A stretch of DNA of 64,000 nt from Amyelois transitella (taxonomy: Eukaryota; Arthropoda; Insecta; Lepidoptera; Pyralidae). The stretch lies in the NCBI RefSeq assembly GCF_032362555.1, contig NC_083527.1, forward strand, positions 4,898,001 through 4,962,000. Direction: 5' to 3'. The position numbers and the translations under genes were made by a program. Below are positions 10,745 to 21,079 of the stretch, one piece after another. Under the pieces are notes generated by a model. It saw nothing but the letters and a program-made list of their open reading frames with translations, was not told the origin of the DNA and made no database searches. How positions within the stretch are numbered: position 1 is the first letter of the stretch; every line of letters begins with the position of its first letter.

Positions 10745-11326
10745 CAAAATGTTGGAAAGTGAAAGCGTGGCTCAACGCTTATGCTGTCGACAAAGCATTC
10801 CGACAAAATTGCTGTGGTGGTGAAAAAAGGCAAACAGATTCGTAAACCAAAAGTTATTTTGGATTATAATAAATCGAAAGGGTCTGTAGACATGAGTGAC
10901 CAGATGGGTGCCTATTCTTCGCCATTGCGGAAAACCGTAAAATGGTATAGAAAATTGGCAATAGAACTACTTTTAAATACGGCAGTTGTAAATGCTTGGG
11001 TCATGTACAATGAAAATAAGCAGAGCAAATCTTCAATTGTCGACTTTAGGAGGGCTCTCATAAATTATTTGACTCGGCCAGCAGATTCCCAAGAAATAAT
11101 TATCAATGAAAGACCTAAAAGACTCAAGCATGTTCTAAAATTAAAGGAAGGAAAAGTAAGAGACACGCGTCGTTTTTGCGTGCAATGTTATAAAGATTCA
11201 GTACAGGAATTTGGTCGTAAAATAGCTAAGAATAAAGCTAAGAAAGTGAGTACGTACTGTGTGCAATTTAAGAGGGAGCCTCACTTTTGTCTAAAATGTT
11301 TCAATTATGTCCATCCACACTTATAA
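10745..11326 (+). pseudogene. piggyBac transposase, C-terminal half
   Basis: The frame from 10781 reads MLSTKHSDKIAVVVKK, then YNKSKGSVDMSDQMGAYSS. It contains the third catalytic Asp of the family (VDMSDQ) and WYRKLAIELLLNTAVVNAWV. The tail has spaced cysteines (RFCVQCYKDS...HFCLKCFNYVHPHL) before the stop at 11326. Residues just upstream (about 10750) continue the homology past a stop. The first two catalytic Asp residues are absent. This is a different subfamily from the 7313 copy, judging by GSVDMSDQMGAY against YNKYMGGVESK in the 33408 region. Confidence 0.85.
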
Positions 11327-11427
11327 TAAAGAGGAAAGATTTGGGGACTTGCCGCGACCGCGCAGGTTGCCTATCGTCACTTCACTTGCAACGTCGATGA
11401 TGTAATGAGCGGTAGGGATTGTATAAT

Positions 11428-11511
11428 ATGAAGAGTTCAGGTGGACAAACAGTTTTATCCAAGGAAGCCGAAGAAGATATAGTTGATAATTTAAATGCTT
11501 GCGCTGAGTGG
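11428..11511 (+). pseudogene. pogo-like transposase, helix-turn-helix fragment (plus strand)
   Basis: Twenty-eight codons from ATG 11428 read GGQTVLSKEAEEDIVDNLNA followed by CAEWG. This is the CENP-B/Tc5-type DNA-binding motif of pogo-like transposases. Homology stops abruptly and the next part of the same protein appears on the opposite strand, so the two pieces are separated by an inversion breakpoint near 11511. Confidence 0.6.
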
Positions 11512-11748
11512 GGAGTCCTTAATGCATTTTTCCAACTCAGTAACATATTCTTTGATAGTATCATGCGACACAGCGGCCCGTGATCTTTTTATATTCTGGC
11601 AAATTATTTTTGAAATTTTAGCTTTGTGCCTTCTAAGGAAGCCTTCCGCAAAATCCGGGCCAAGAAAATTGTTTTTAAAATCTCTTGACGTCTATTTTTT
11701 TTTGTACTATCTAAAAAAAAATTGACAATATGTCTCTGATCCATGGTC
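11512..11748 (-). pseudogene. pogo-like transposase fragment (minus strand, inverted)
   Basis: Read on the minus strand it encodes SRDFKNNFLGPDFAEGFLRR, then KIICQNIKRSRAAVSHDTIK and EYVTELEKCIKDSP. The block GFLxRH...NIKRSRAAVS is the conserved linker after the DNA-binding domain in pogo-like elements. It is the continuation of the plus-strand piece at 11428 but flipped. Catalytic residues are not included. Confidence 0.6.
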
Positions 11749-12329
11749 GTTAAAATTCCGTTTTATTTATAATGTAACGTATCAGAATTGTAGAATAAAG
11801 ATAATATTTTACGTTTGAAGTATATTCATTAGGTACTATGTACATATTTCTTTCACTACATAGGTGTAACTTCACAAAATCCAGGAATTTGCTCTTAAAC
11901 TGTCCATTTATGGTGCAAAATGCAACTTTCTATTCAAAAACGATTCGATTACTTTTCTTTCTCCATACATTGACGCTCCAACTGAGTGTGCATCACTCAC
12001 CTTGCTAAAATTATATAATAAACAATTTTATTCGTTTCTTAATGTTTTTATGTTCTTTCCCCGACCATAAAATCGGTGCGGAAACCCGGGAATATATAAA
12101 TATCAGTTCAAAATCAATAAAAATATAAATTTGTTACAAATAAAAAATTCGACGCCGTGCTGCCATATTTGACGCCATTCAAATAAAAAGATTGTAGGGA
12201 AGGATCGATAAAGTGACCCAGGCAGGTAAAGTGGTCACCTTCTGTTTTATAATAGAATAGAATAGATTTATTTTAAAAATTGGATACAAGGTATCACTTA
12301 TTGACGTCACATAACTTAAATCTAATTAT
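11749..12329. other. No gene seen; (TAGAA)n tract
   Basis: No supported coding sequence. AGAATAGAATAGATTTATTT at about 12252 looks like the antisense 3' tail of a LINE with a short simple repeat. Two copies of a TAAAGTGRYC-type motif occur at about 12209 and 12226. Confidence 0.3.
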
Positions 12330-12766
12330 AACTAATAAACCAATTAGCGCCATCTGTTAACAGCATAGTGAAGTAGTTCATTGGTAGACGCCATATTGGC
12401 TGTGTAAACATCAACTGGATTGTTGCACGTTTACAGATTTTATTGCGAAAAAATTGTTTTTAGTGGTCTTTGATCTAAGGTGAGTGCTTTAAACATAATA
12501 AGAAATTATTGTCATCAGTTTCAATAAAGTATACTGCATGATTTTATCGGTTTAGTGTATGAATTCAGGACTTCACTCCACTACAAAGTAGATGAACATA
12601 ACCTCTTTGGTAATTTATATTTCTTTTTTTTTCATCGCATGCGAATCCGGGTAAAGTGGCCTACCAATAGGTAAGGTAAATTGACCTAGTGGGCCACTTT
12701 ACCTTCTAAGTGCTTATATTTATTGTCAAACATAAATAACTTTTTGTGATATTTTACCAGGTACCT
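12330..12766 (+). promoter_or_regulatory. Leader exon, intron and GGTAAAGTGGCC motifs of a pogo-like element
   Basis: A noncoding exon ends in the donor GATCTAAG|GTGAGT (about 12480). The acceptor TATTTTACCAG lies at 12750-12760, six bases before the ATG at 12767. Within the intron GGGTAAAGTGGCCTACC (about 12650) and GGGCCACTTTACC (about 12698) form an inverted pair, matching GGTAAAGTGGTCACC at 12226. Such repeats near element ends are likely transposase sites; this is inferred. Confidence 0.45.
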
Positions 12767-13985
12767 ATGCCAAATAAATATGTTCGGACATCTCAGCAGC
12801 AGACATGGGATTCGGAGGCGATGGAAAAAGCTATAAGAGTTGTTCGAAATTGCGAAATGGGCTTCCTTAAAGCTAGCAAAGCCTTCGCCTTCGTTCCTCG
12901 ATCAACACTCAAACGACGAGTACAAGGGAAAAATAAAAATGCTGTTGAAAATATAAAAGTATTGGGGTCTCGACGTCCAATTTTCAGTCCAGAACAAGAA
13001 GAAGAATTAGTACAACATATTTTGGAACTAGAAAAACGTTTCTATGGATTAACTTTACGGGACGTAAGGAAATTAGCTTTTCAGCTTGCTGAACGCAACG
13101 ACATAAATCATAACTTCAATAAGTACACTCAAATGGCTGGAAAAGCATGGGCTTCTGTTTTTAGAAAGCGTCATCCAGAGTTGACATTGAGAAGCCCAGA
13201 AGCAACGTTTATTGCCCGAGCACAAGGCTTTAATAAAGTAAGTGTCTCAACATTTTTTGACCTTTTAGAGGATATAAGGTCTAAAATAAACTATCCACCT
13301 CATCGAATCTTTAATGTGGACGAGTCTGGCTTTACCACTGTGCAGAGCAAAAGTTCTAAGATACTTGCACAAAAGGGAAAGAAGCAAGTGGGTGCAATCA
13401 CTTCCGCAGAGCGAGGTGTATTAAGCACCGTCGTAATTTGCATGGCCGCTGGAGGTAACTTTGTTCCTCCTTTTATTATCTTTCCTCGGAAGAGAATGAA
13501 GATTGAACTTCAAGATGGAGCGCCACCAGGAACTGGTTTTGCATGTCATTCATCAGGGTGGATGCAGTTGGAAATATTTACGGAATGGTTTAAGCATTTC
13601 CTTTGAAGCATACAGCGAGGCTGCACAACAATCCATTGCAATCAATGGTTTTCGCAAATGTGGGATAGAGCCGATTGATATTGACACGACAGATAACGTC
13701 CTTGTTGAGCCGGCACACTCACAAAATGTGCCTGATAAAGAGAATGAGGCACCTAATAGGACAGAGTCGCTATCTGAACACCTGATGATGCAGAGTCTTC
13801 CTCTGTTCTACAAGGGATACTAAGAGATACTAGGGAACTGTTGGGATACATTACAAATGACACCACCCATGTTGGATGCAGAAGGAAAAGGAATGCCAGC
13901 AATTTCTCCACAAATATCAGATCCGCAAACACCAGCAACTTTAGGAAGATCATCTCCAGTTAACCCACCAACATTGCGTCTATAA
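12767..13985 (+). pseudogene. pogo-like DDE transposase with internal deletion
   Basis: From ATG 12767 the protein begins MPNKYVRTSQQQTWDSEAME, a psq-type DNA-binding domain. A second DNA-binding region follows with FSPEQEEELVQHILELEKRF and LTLRDVRKLAFQLAE, then the linker VFRKRHPELTLRSPEATFIA. The DDE domain starts with the first Asp in HRIFNVDESGFTTVQ and continues through GKKQVGAITSAERG to SSGWMQLEIFTEWFKHF. A deletion then removes the DNHxSH block and the third Asp. After a stop at 13604-13606 the frame resumes as EAYSEAAQQSIAINGFRKCG, the C-terminal part of the family, and runs to about 13985 with further stops. Close in sequence to the C-terminal piece at 27700-28460. Inactive, but internally deleted copies can still be moved in trans if their ends survive. 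Confidence 0.85.
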
Positions 13986-14237
13986 TGTTGCCTGATTATT
14001 ATAGTTTGACGCACGCTTAGTGTTTTTTCGCCAAGATTGAATGGTTTTTCTATGAATAAAATGTTATGTCAACGTAGTATATGCGGGAGAGTTGCACCAT
14101 GGTGAGGTCGGGAGACAAGCTCAGTGGATCAACTCTCCCTCTATAGTGTTTATATGACAGATTTTGGAGTTTGGTTTGTGTTTTGCTTGTTCTATTATGA
14201 TAAATAAAACTTTTTTTAATGGTTAATTGGATGAAAA

Positions 14238-14560
14238 ATGCCGTTTAAATACAAGTCCTCTGAAAACACACGCAAAAGAAAAAAAAACATACCGCCGCTA
14301 AGTTAGAAAACGCTATTCGTGAGGTAAAAGAGCGAACACCGATACGAAAAACGCCTATTAAGTATGGAATCGATAGAAGTACAATAAGACGATATAAATT
14401 GAATGAAGAAAAACTCAACAAATTTAAAGAAAAAAATAGTCAGTATAAAGAGTAACAAATATTTAATGTTTCTGAAGAAAAACTCCTTGTTGCATATTTA
14501 TTTTATCATGCAGTAAAATGCATTACGGTCTGACTAGAAAGCAAGCGATGCTTTTGATTT
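14238..14560 (+). pseudogene. pogo-like transposase N-terminus, degraded
   Basis: ATG 14238 gives MPFKYKSSENTRKRKK; after a frame change the psq-type helix-turn-helix appears as KLENAIREVKERTPIRKTP and YGIDRSTIRRYKL. Stops follow from about 14455, with a last trace (FNVSEEKLLVAYLFYHAV). Upstream, an inverted pair GGAGAGTTG / CAACTCTCC (about 14091 and 14135) may be an element end. No catalytic domain is visible; the next segment is an unrelated integrase. Confidence 0.55.
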
Positions 14561-14619
14561 CGCCACAGTAAATTAAAAAAAAATCCTCAGCTGGTCAAGA
14601 AACGTTTAATTTTTAAAGG

Positions 14620-14958
14620 GAATAGGGAATTTGTCAATCATGTCATAAGTGAACTTGTTAGTCTTTGGCCAGAACTAAAATTGTCCACGGTAAGCCTAGG
14701 CACAGTCAAAGTCAAGGCTCCGTTGAACGAGCCAATCAAGACATTGAGAACATGATAGGTTCATGGATGAAGGACAACGATTCAACGAAATGGTCAGAAT
14801 TTGAGTTTATTCAGAACGATCCTAAGCCAGCAAGAGTAATGGGTCCATTATGTATGTCAACAAAATGCTTCGGTGGTAAAGCCATGTACTGTTCAAAATT
14901 AACAGAAGAAGTTCTGACAAAGAATTTACACAAAAAGGGATCATACATATGTACATAA
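14620..14958 (+). pseudogene. Integrase catalytic-core fragment (KRBA2/Ginger-like)
   Basis: The translated segment reads NREFVNHVISELVSLWPELK, then KIVHGKPRHSQSQGSVERAN and DNDSTKWSEF. The Glu in SQGSVERANQDIE corresponds to the third catalytic residue of DDE integrases of the type found in KRAB-A-domain-2-like proteins and Ginger-type elements. The upstream Asp residues are not visible and homology fades after about 14900. It lacks the chromodomain-like and reverse transcriptase context of a Ty3 element, so Ginger-like origin is only a suggestion. Confidence 0.6.
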
Positions 14959-15530
14959 ACAGCAGTGCACTTTATTTTAAAACAAAACTCGCCGTGCTTA
15001 ATTTTTTTTGTGTACAATCTTGGCAATAATGGAGTCACGTGTTACTGGTTTGATGAGACAGCATGCAACTTACGCATCTTTTTTCGTGGACTACATAACT
15101 AAATTACTGGATAATGATTGCAACGATATTTACAGATGGTTGTACTGCACAGAACAGAAAAATGGTGTATCGAATGGGTTGTTGCGTTTGGCTATGTCTA
15201 GCACGTTGAGCGCCAAGGTACATCCGAGGCAAATGTTGTGGAAATTGCAATTTTTTTCTGCTAATATGACACTCCCTGGTCCTAAAATACTATGTGAACT
15301 TAATTTTATTTTTTTACCTGTTCTCCTTACCTGTTTTTTTTAAGTTGTATCAGGGTGGATTTCAACAAGTGATTTTTTTTTGTCATTTCGGTGAGATTTT
15401 TTATTTCAATGCTATTCTACAATTTTTTGATAATAAATAAAACTTTAAGCTATTTTATAACATATGCGTGAATGGTCATCAAATATCATCGAAACTTGCA
15501 GATATATTTAAGGTTGAATTTTTAAGTGTC
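14959..15530. other. Unassigned; start of motif-bearing element
   Basis: A 111-codon frame at 15008-15343 has no family features I recognise and I do not call it. TGTCATTTCGGTGAG at about 15381 is the first, inverted, copy of the motif described at 15532-15645, so the element that carries it may begin here. Confidence 0.3.
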
Positions 15531-15531
15531 C

Positions 15532-15645
15532 ACTGAAATGATAAGTATCCATCGAAATGATAATAAAAGCCCACCGAAATGAAAATTACCCACCGAAATG
15601 ATTTAAATGTGCACCGAAATGAAATAAACCCACTGAAATGATACG
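15532..15645 (+). repeat. Six-copy CACCGAAATGAT motif array, about 20-bp period
   Basis: Copies of CA(C/T)(C/T)GAAATGA start near 15532, 15550, 15572, 15591, 15612 and 15631, giving spacings of roughly 18-22 bp, about two helical turns. Diverged copies in both orientations recur at 15381, 17926, 17975-18000, 18152, 18184 and 18342. Placement on both sides of the minus-strand gene at 16753-17541 suggests subterminal transposase-binding sites. Confidence 0.7.
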
Positions 15646-15964
15646 GCTAAGAACAACCGTGCTGCGGAACAAGGGTTCCGTAATATTTTAAGTTCGGTTT
15701 TCATATTCTTAGTTAAAGAAGATACAGTTAGTTGTTGTTATAATATCTTTCTTTGAGACTATTCTCATTGTTTCTTTACTCAAATAACTGTGACTAATTT
15801 TAGGCACGTTTAATTTTTTTTAAAGTCATTTTAGTAACTGTGATATTTTTAGTAAATAATGAAGTTTGCTATAATTAAGCTTCTTAGATTTTATTACACA
15901 CTTAGTTACCTACAGCTCGACCATAATAAAAGCGTGCTAATATTTATTTTACTACCTGCATTAA

Positions 15965-16337
15965 GGCGTTGTGGCAAGCAAAACTAGTGCTGCCAATGAA
16001 AAAAAATAATATGTCAGTAACTAGTACGAATATCAAAAATGTACAACACCCGAACACTAAAGTATTATAATCATATTATGCATTGTTTTTTAGAAATAAT
16101 AAGAAAACTTTGTTTCATTGTGTTGAGAAACAAAAAGCATTATTGCTAAAAGCGGCCGTTTTTTCCTTTGATGAAAACTGTTGCTCAAAACAATGACATA
16201 CAGTTTTCCTAGTATGTTTAAAAAATAAAGCGCGTATTAATTTAGTATTCGGGTGTTGTACATTTTTGATATTCATTACTTACTGAGATATGATTTTTTT
16301 TTTCATTGGTGGCGCTAGTTTTGCTTGCCACAGCGCC
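15965..16337. mobile_element. TTAA-flanked MITE with about 100-bp TIRs
   Basis: The ends GGCGTTGTGGCAAGCAAAAC and (reverse complement of the right end) GGCGCTGTGGCAAGCAAAAC match closely, and similarity continues inward through TATCAAAAATGTACAACACC on each side. TTAA lies at 15961-15964 and 16338-16341, the target duplication typical of piggyBac-type mobility. There is no coding potential in the 373 bp between. The full autonomous partner is not evident in this window. Confidence 0.85.
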
Positions 16338-16752
16338 TTAACACCAAAATATGGAGCAGGTAAAGAACTTCGTTTAGGTATAAAAATGTTATAAGAAGTT
16401 AAAATTAAAAAAAAAACAGAAAGGTTACACACTGGAGAGTTCATCGAATTAACAGTTTCTTTACGGAATAAGGCAGATACGTACCCTCGTGACTCTTAAC
16501 CCGGTCAAATGTAGCAAGTAGTTAAAGGTGATAAGTGGGATTTAGTATTTTATAAGTAAAACTTCTATATTAAACAAATCAACTCTTATATTTTTTGATA
16601 AGAAACATTATAAAACATCTAATTATATCAGACGAGCTAAGTACTTTAAAACCCTTTTAATTGAGATCACGTTATCTTAAATCACTAATAACAATACAGT
16701 ATAGTATCTAATAAAAAAAAAGGAATGCAGTTTTTTTCTGCCTAAATACTTA

Positions 16753-17541
16753 TTATTGCAAACTATAAGCCTTAATAAACTGGTAACTACTTGGTAGTAC
16801 ACAAGGAGTGGTAGTTACTACGTTGTCGTAAATATGATGTTGAACATCGGAACTGACGGAACTATCACTGTTCATCCGCAAGCAGCGCCGTATCATGCTG
16901 CAACGAGTAGGTCTTAGAGATGAAGATGGGTAGTCTTGTCGTGAAGTACTTGGACCAGGATTATTATTGTCTACAAAATTTCGATGCCTTGAGAGCGGGG
17001 TTTGTCGTGGACTGCTTGTGTATATAGGACGAGAGGTTGTAGTCGCTGTATGTTGAGGTTGGATATTCGTACTGATGCTACTTCTACTGTTCAATCGTAA
17101 GCTGTGCCTCAAAGTATTGCAACGGGCAGGTCTTGCAGTCGAAGAAGGTGAATCTTGACAGGAAGTGCTGAGTCCAGGATTATTAATATCCTCACCAATT
17201 TGATTTGTTGAAGATTGTTCTGGATGATCTTGAACTGTTCCAACTAGAGAGTTTGCACGAGTAGCCGTAGGAGCCGTAGTGGCTCTTTTTTTTTTTCTTT
17301 GGTAATAAGCGGCAGCACTTATGTTGTTTCTTCTTCTTAAGTTTCTTAATTTGGTCTTGTTCATTTGATGCCTTGAAACAATTAATCCTGCTGCTTTCTT
17401 TCTTGCATATCTTTCTCTATCTTTTTTCAGAAACTCTTCGCGTGTCTCTGCATTGCTCTTTATTCTTTCTTTTCTCCTTCTTTCGTACAACCTTCTTTTT
17501 TCTAACCTTTCTTCTCTAGTCTGTGTTCTTGGCCGAGGCAT
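16753..17541 (-). CDS. 262-aa basic N-terminal protein of an unclassified transposon family
   Basis: Start ATG at 17541 (MPRPRTQTREERLEKRRLYE). The first 90 residues are strongly basic and helical: RRKERIKSNAETREEFLKKD, RERYARKKAAGLI, MNKTKLRNLRRRNNI, then YYQRKKKRATT. The remainder is Ser/Thr/Pro-rich with two copies of an imperfect repeat (NNPGLSTSCQDSPSS and NNPGPSTSRQDYPSS, each followed by LRLNSRSS- or LRMNSDSS-type text). The basic head resembles N-termini of the family whose middle part is at 20160-21052, so this may be a truncated paralogue or a DNA-binding accessory protein. It is flanked by CACCGAAATGAT motifs on both sides. The frame is intact but no catalytic domain is present. 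Function unknown. Confidence 0.5.
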   Translation of the reverse strand: MPRPRTQTREERLEKRRLYERRRKERIKSNAETREEFLKKDRERYARKKAAGLIVSRHQMNKTKLRNLRRRNNISAAAYYQRKKKRATTAPTATRANSLVGTVQDHPEQSSTNQIGEDINNPGLSTSCQDSPSSTARPARCNTLRHSLRLNSRSSISTNIQPQHTATTTSRPIYTSSPRQTPLSRHRNFVDNNNPGPSTSRQDYPSSSLRPTRCSMIRRCLRMNSDSSVSSDVQHHIYDNVVTTTPCVLPSSYQFIKAYSLQ

Positions 17542-18868
17542 CCTAAAATAAAAAGAAACACAGTTCCTTTTTACTTACTTTCACATTCACACACAAAAAC
17601 ATATACACGCTGTACATACCTAGTTTCCCTAATATACCTTCAAATATACCATGCATTTACATTAGCTCTCTCGCAATGGAGAAGTTCAATGATGTTAAAA
17701 ATACAACATCATAAAATTAAAATATATGTAGATCTGAACTAATCAATAAACTGATCTAATGAGTGTTTTTTTTTTTTAAATTCATCAATATAGGTATGAT
17801 TGATATATGGATTATAAAAGATTGTGTTTTTTCGCGAAACGACTACCTACCTACACATAAAAGTATCTAGCAAGGTAAGTTTAAAAAAATATCTCGAGGA
17901 TCTCTAAAACTTTTAACGGATTTATCATTTCGGAGATACATTTCATTCCGGTGGACTGTTATCAGTATTACAGTCCACCGAATCCGCTGAAATGATAACA
18001 CTGAGATGATAAAACAGATGTCAATTTGACAATAACTCTGAAATAATGTCTGTATCAAAATTTCAAAACTATTTAAACAAAACCATACTTACAGCGTATT
18101 TAATGCACAATTTTGAAATAAATCAAATTAATGTAACACAAGTTATAACAGCTACCGAAATGAAATTTTTTTTGACCCCATATCACAGAAATGATACACT
18201 TACTTTTTTGGCGGGAAATCACAACACGTTGTAACGCGTGCATAGGCGCCGAGAGCTCAAGCCGGACTAATCTGAGGCGAGGAAAGGTAAGGGGGGCGCA
18301 ACAACGCAATATTGACGGAGTTTTACTGCTAAAACTTAATGTCCTTTGAAATGATAATTTTTTTCGGGACAAAAGTTGAATGCCTGTCAAATCTATGAGA
18401 AGGAAGATAAACAAACAAAAATAGTTTTTGTTGATAGGAAATACATTATTAAATGAAACTAAAATCGATTTCAATCCAAAAAAAATATCGTATTTGCAGG
18501 ATAAGATATTTTATGAGCAAAATTGGGTGCGGGACAGGTCACCGTCATGATAAAGTGACACTTTGTCATTTTTTTTGGCATGTAATAGATGCCGTAACTC
18601 GATGATTTTTTTTGCCATGGTAGAGGAGTACAAACTTCATTAAGGAAAAATATGAAAAATCATAAAGCACCATTCCTCACTACCGTTTTCACGTTTGCCG
18701 TGTAATTCTTGTGCTTGCGCAATTCACCCATCATATGATAAACACTAATTTCCCTGCAATTATGAGTTCCCCTATCTCCTGCCTCGATTTTACATGTATT
18801 TTCATTTCTTTTATTGCAGATTATCCTCCTACCTTGTAGTGACTTTTGTGACAGTGTGATACATAGAC
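17542..18868. other. No gene; right-hand motif region and hairpin
   Basis: Contains diverged GAAATGAT motifs (17926, about 17990, 18152, 18184, 18342) and a hairpin with 11-bp arms CGGTGGACTGT / ACAGTCCACCG (17949-17980). A GC-rich patch (18235-18300) could be a promoter or leader. No protein-coding frame is supported. Confidence 0.4.
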
Positions 18869-19990
18869 TTGTCAAGCAATCATCGACTTTTCAAGTGACG
18901 ATTCACTAAATGACCCGGATTACGAACCCCTAGTTCACTATGGTCAATATCATTTTGATAGTTTCAGTTCAGAAGATGATAGTTCTGATAATATCCCTTT
19001 AGCCCAGTTGAGGATACCACAGCGTTGAGATTCGCCTGATATACCGAGTACTTCAGGTTCCACCGCAACCTTTACAGAAGACGAGATTGTCAAAAGGTGT
19101 GTGTAAAACATCCAATAGACAATGCCTCAGGATAGACCTCTTGAATCTGACGAGTTTCGGGGTACTGAAGGTATGAAAGATTTAATGAAATGCTCCTTAC
19201 AGCAGATATCATTGAAGTTATAGTAAATGAGACTAATCTTTATGCGGCGCAGACAATGACGAATGAAAATTATGATGTGAAAGAAAAATCAAGGCTACAT
19301 GCTTGGAAACCAGTAGATGTTCCTGAAATGTACATATTTCTCGCTCTATTGGGGTGAATGGGCCTAGTGCAATTACCCTGCATTCGTGACTACTGGCGAA
19401 AACACAGGCTGTATGGTTTGCCCCTCGCTCGTCAAATAATGCCTCGTAATAGGTTTGAGCCACTCCTAAAGTTCATACACTTTTCAGACAATAAACAGCC
19501 ATCAACTGATCGATTGGTGAAAATAAAAATTATTTTGGATATGCTTATCAAAAACTATCAGGTGGCATACACGCCAGGTAAAAAGATCTGCATAGATAAG
19601 AGCCGGAATATAAAAGTCTACTGTGGAAAATCAAAGACAAAAGAAAAAGATGTATCTGAAAAAGTGGTTATGGACTGCGAAACTGCTCGGCGAAGGAAGA
19701 ACTGTCTACACTGACAACTACTATACGAGCAACCCATTGGCGTATCGACTACGACATAGAAAAACTGCCCTGGTTGGAACGCTGAGAATGAACAGAAAAT
19801 ATTTGCCACCAGCTGTTGTCAGCACGAAGTTGAAGAAAGGAGAAATGATAGGAATGGAGACAAGAGACGGTAAGATCGGAGTTACGAAGTGGAAAGATCG
19901 AAGATATGTATCAGTCCTGTCAACAAAACACTCAGCAAAGGATGTGAAGATGGTAAAAACAAAGAGGAGGCCTGCTGTTTAAAAGGAAAA
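18869..19990 (+). pseudogene. piggyBac transposase, frameshifted, catalytic Glu/Asp context altered
   Basis: Acidic start DDSLNDPDYEPLVHYGQYHF, then after frame changes ADIIEVIVNETNLYAAQTM and VPEMYIFLALLG (stop), followed by GLVQLPCIRDYWRKHRLYGL and RNRFEPLLKFIHFSDNKQPS. The first catalytic region reads KKICIDKSRNIKVYCGKSK where the family has IDESMVxFxG, so conserved residues after the Asp are altered. A frame change near 19690 leads to GRTVYTDNYYTSNPLAYRLR (second Asp kept), LVGTLRMNRKYLPP and WKDRRYVSVLSTKHSA. It is truncated at about 19980 by a lysine-rich segment that belongs to the next element. Dead copy. Confidence 0.85.
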
Positions 19991-19999
19991 AAATAGTGA

Positions 20000-21052
20000 T
20001 TTAGATGATAACGAGAAAGAAAAGCAAAGGGAACAGTGGAGAAAAGAAGAAAAAATTCAGAAAAAAAGAAAAGATGAAAAAACACTCAAGAAACAAATAA
20101 TCAAGTAACAATACCAAAAAATAGAAATACTAAAAACTAACAAAAGGTGTACGCTAACTATGGGCTCAAAAAATCAGCAAAAGTTGAATACAGTCATTGG
20201 TCGTCTCAGAAAGCAGTTAATTCGCACTAAGCAAAAAGTACAAAGTTTGGAAACATCTAAAAATGTAACTGAAAAAGAATTGGAGAATTTAAAAGATGCT
20301 TTAAAAGAGACTTATGCAGAATGCAAAATACTTGCAGAAAAAAAGGTAATTAAAAAAAATTGCACATAAATTTAAAAGTCTGGAAAGAACCTGCCGAAAA
20401 TTTTGGGTCTAAAAACTAAAATAAGATTTTGCAATCGTAGAAGTAATATAAATTACGGGACATTAAAGGTAATTTTTCTAATTATTTTAATAGTTAACTA
20501 CTGAGCAATGTAATAAGTGTTTCTTTCTGAGCAAGTGAGACAATATTATGATAACGTCGATTCTTATTTTCAAGGTTCGAGAAAACATTGCGGCGTTCTA
20601 TCTTCGAGATGACGTATCTAGATGTGCAACTGGTCGTCAAGAGTGTAAAACAAGAAACAAACAGAAGATGCAAATAAGATATTTGCTGGACACCCTTTCG
20701 AATACTTATCGTATGTATGTAGAAGAAGGCGGTAAATTTGGTTTTACTACATTTAATCGCTGTTAACCATTTTATGTTATAGCGCCCACTCGTGCAGCTT
20801 GAGATACGTGCTTGTGCATCAAACAGTAATTTCCAATATTTGTTTAACGCTTTGAAATATCGATCAATCATCTCGTACAAAAATATTGACGAAGTTGTCA
20901 AATCTTTTTCTTGTTATATTACTGCATTTAACTGTATGCACGGATGCTGTGAGGTTTGCAAAAATCCTCGCTTAGAAATTGATATTCATCAAGCTAATGA
21001 TACTATTAAGTGGTATCAATGGGTAAGAACTGAACAAATACCAAAAAGGTAG
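20000..21052 (+). pseudogene. DDVSR-family transposon protein, N-terminal and middle part
   Basis: A lysine-rich segment (KEKQREQWRKEEKIQKKRKD) is followed from 20160 by a coiled coil (LRKQLIRTKQKVQSLETSKN). From about 20560 comes the conserved block RENIAAFYLRDDVSRCATGR with KQKMQIRYLLDTLSN, and from 20790 a region with ACASNSNFQYLFNAL and HGCCEVCKNPRLEID, ending KWYQWV. FYxRDDVSR, the CxHxxC/CxxC cysteines and YYxWV in this order define a large uncharacterised arthropod transposon family I recognise by pattern but cannot name securely; it is probably a DNQ/DUF7869-like relative. Several stops and frame changes. The element is interrupted by piggyBac and hAT sequence and its C-terminus reappears at 22481. 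Confidence 0.6.
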
Positions 21053-21079
21053 TAAAGAATACGTAACCAAAAAAACAAT

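Noticed and set aside
15008..15343. 111-codon plus-strand frame
   Set aside because: No recognisable motif, no splice or promoter context, and a hydrophobic T-run end; likely chance.
15532..15645. Possible CRISPR array because of about 20-bp regular spacing
   Set aside because: Repeats are only 10-12 bp, diverged, partly inverted elsewhere, and the region is eukaryotic transposon DNA without cas genes.
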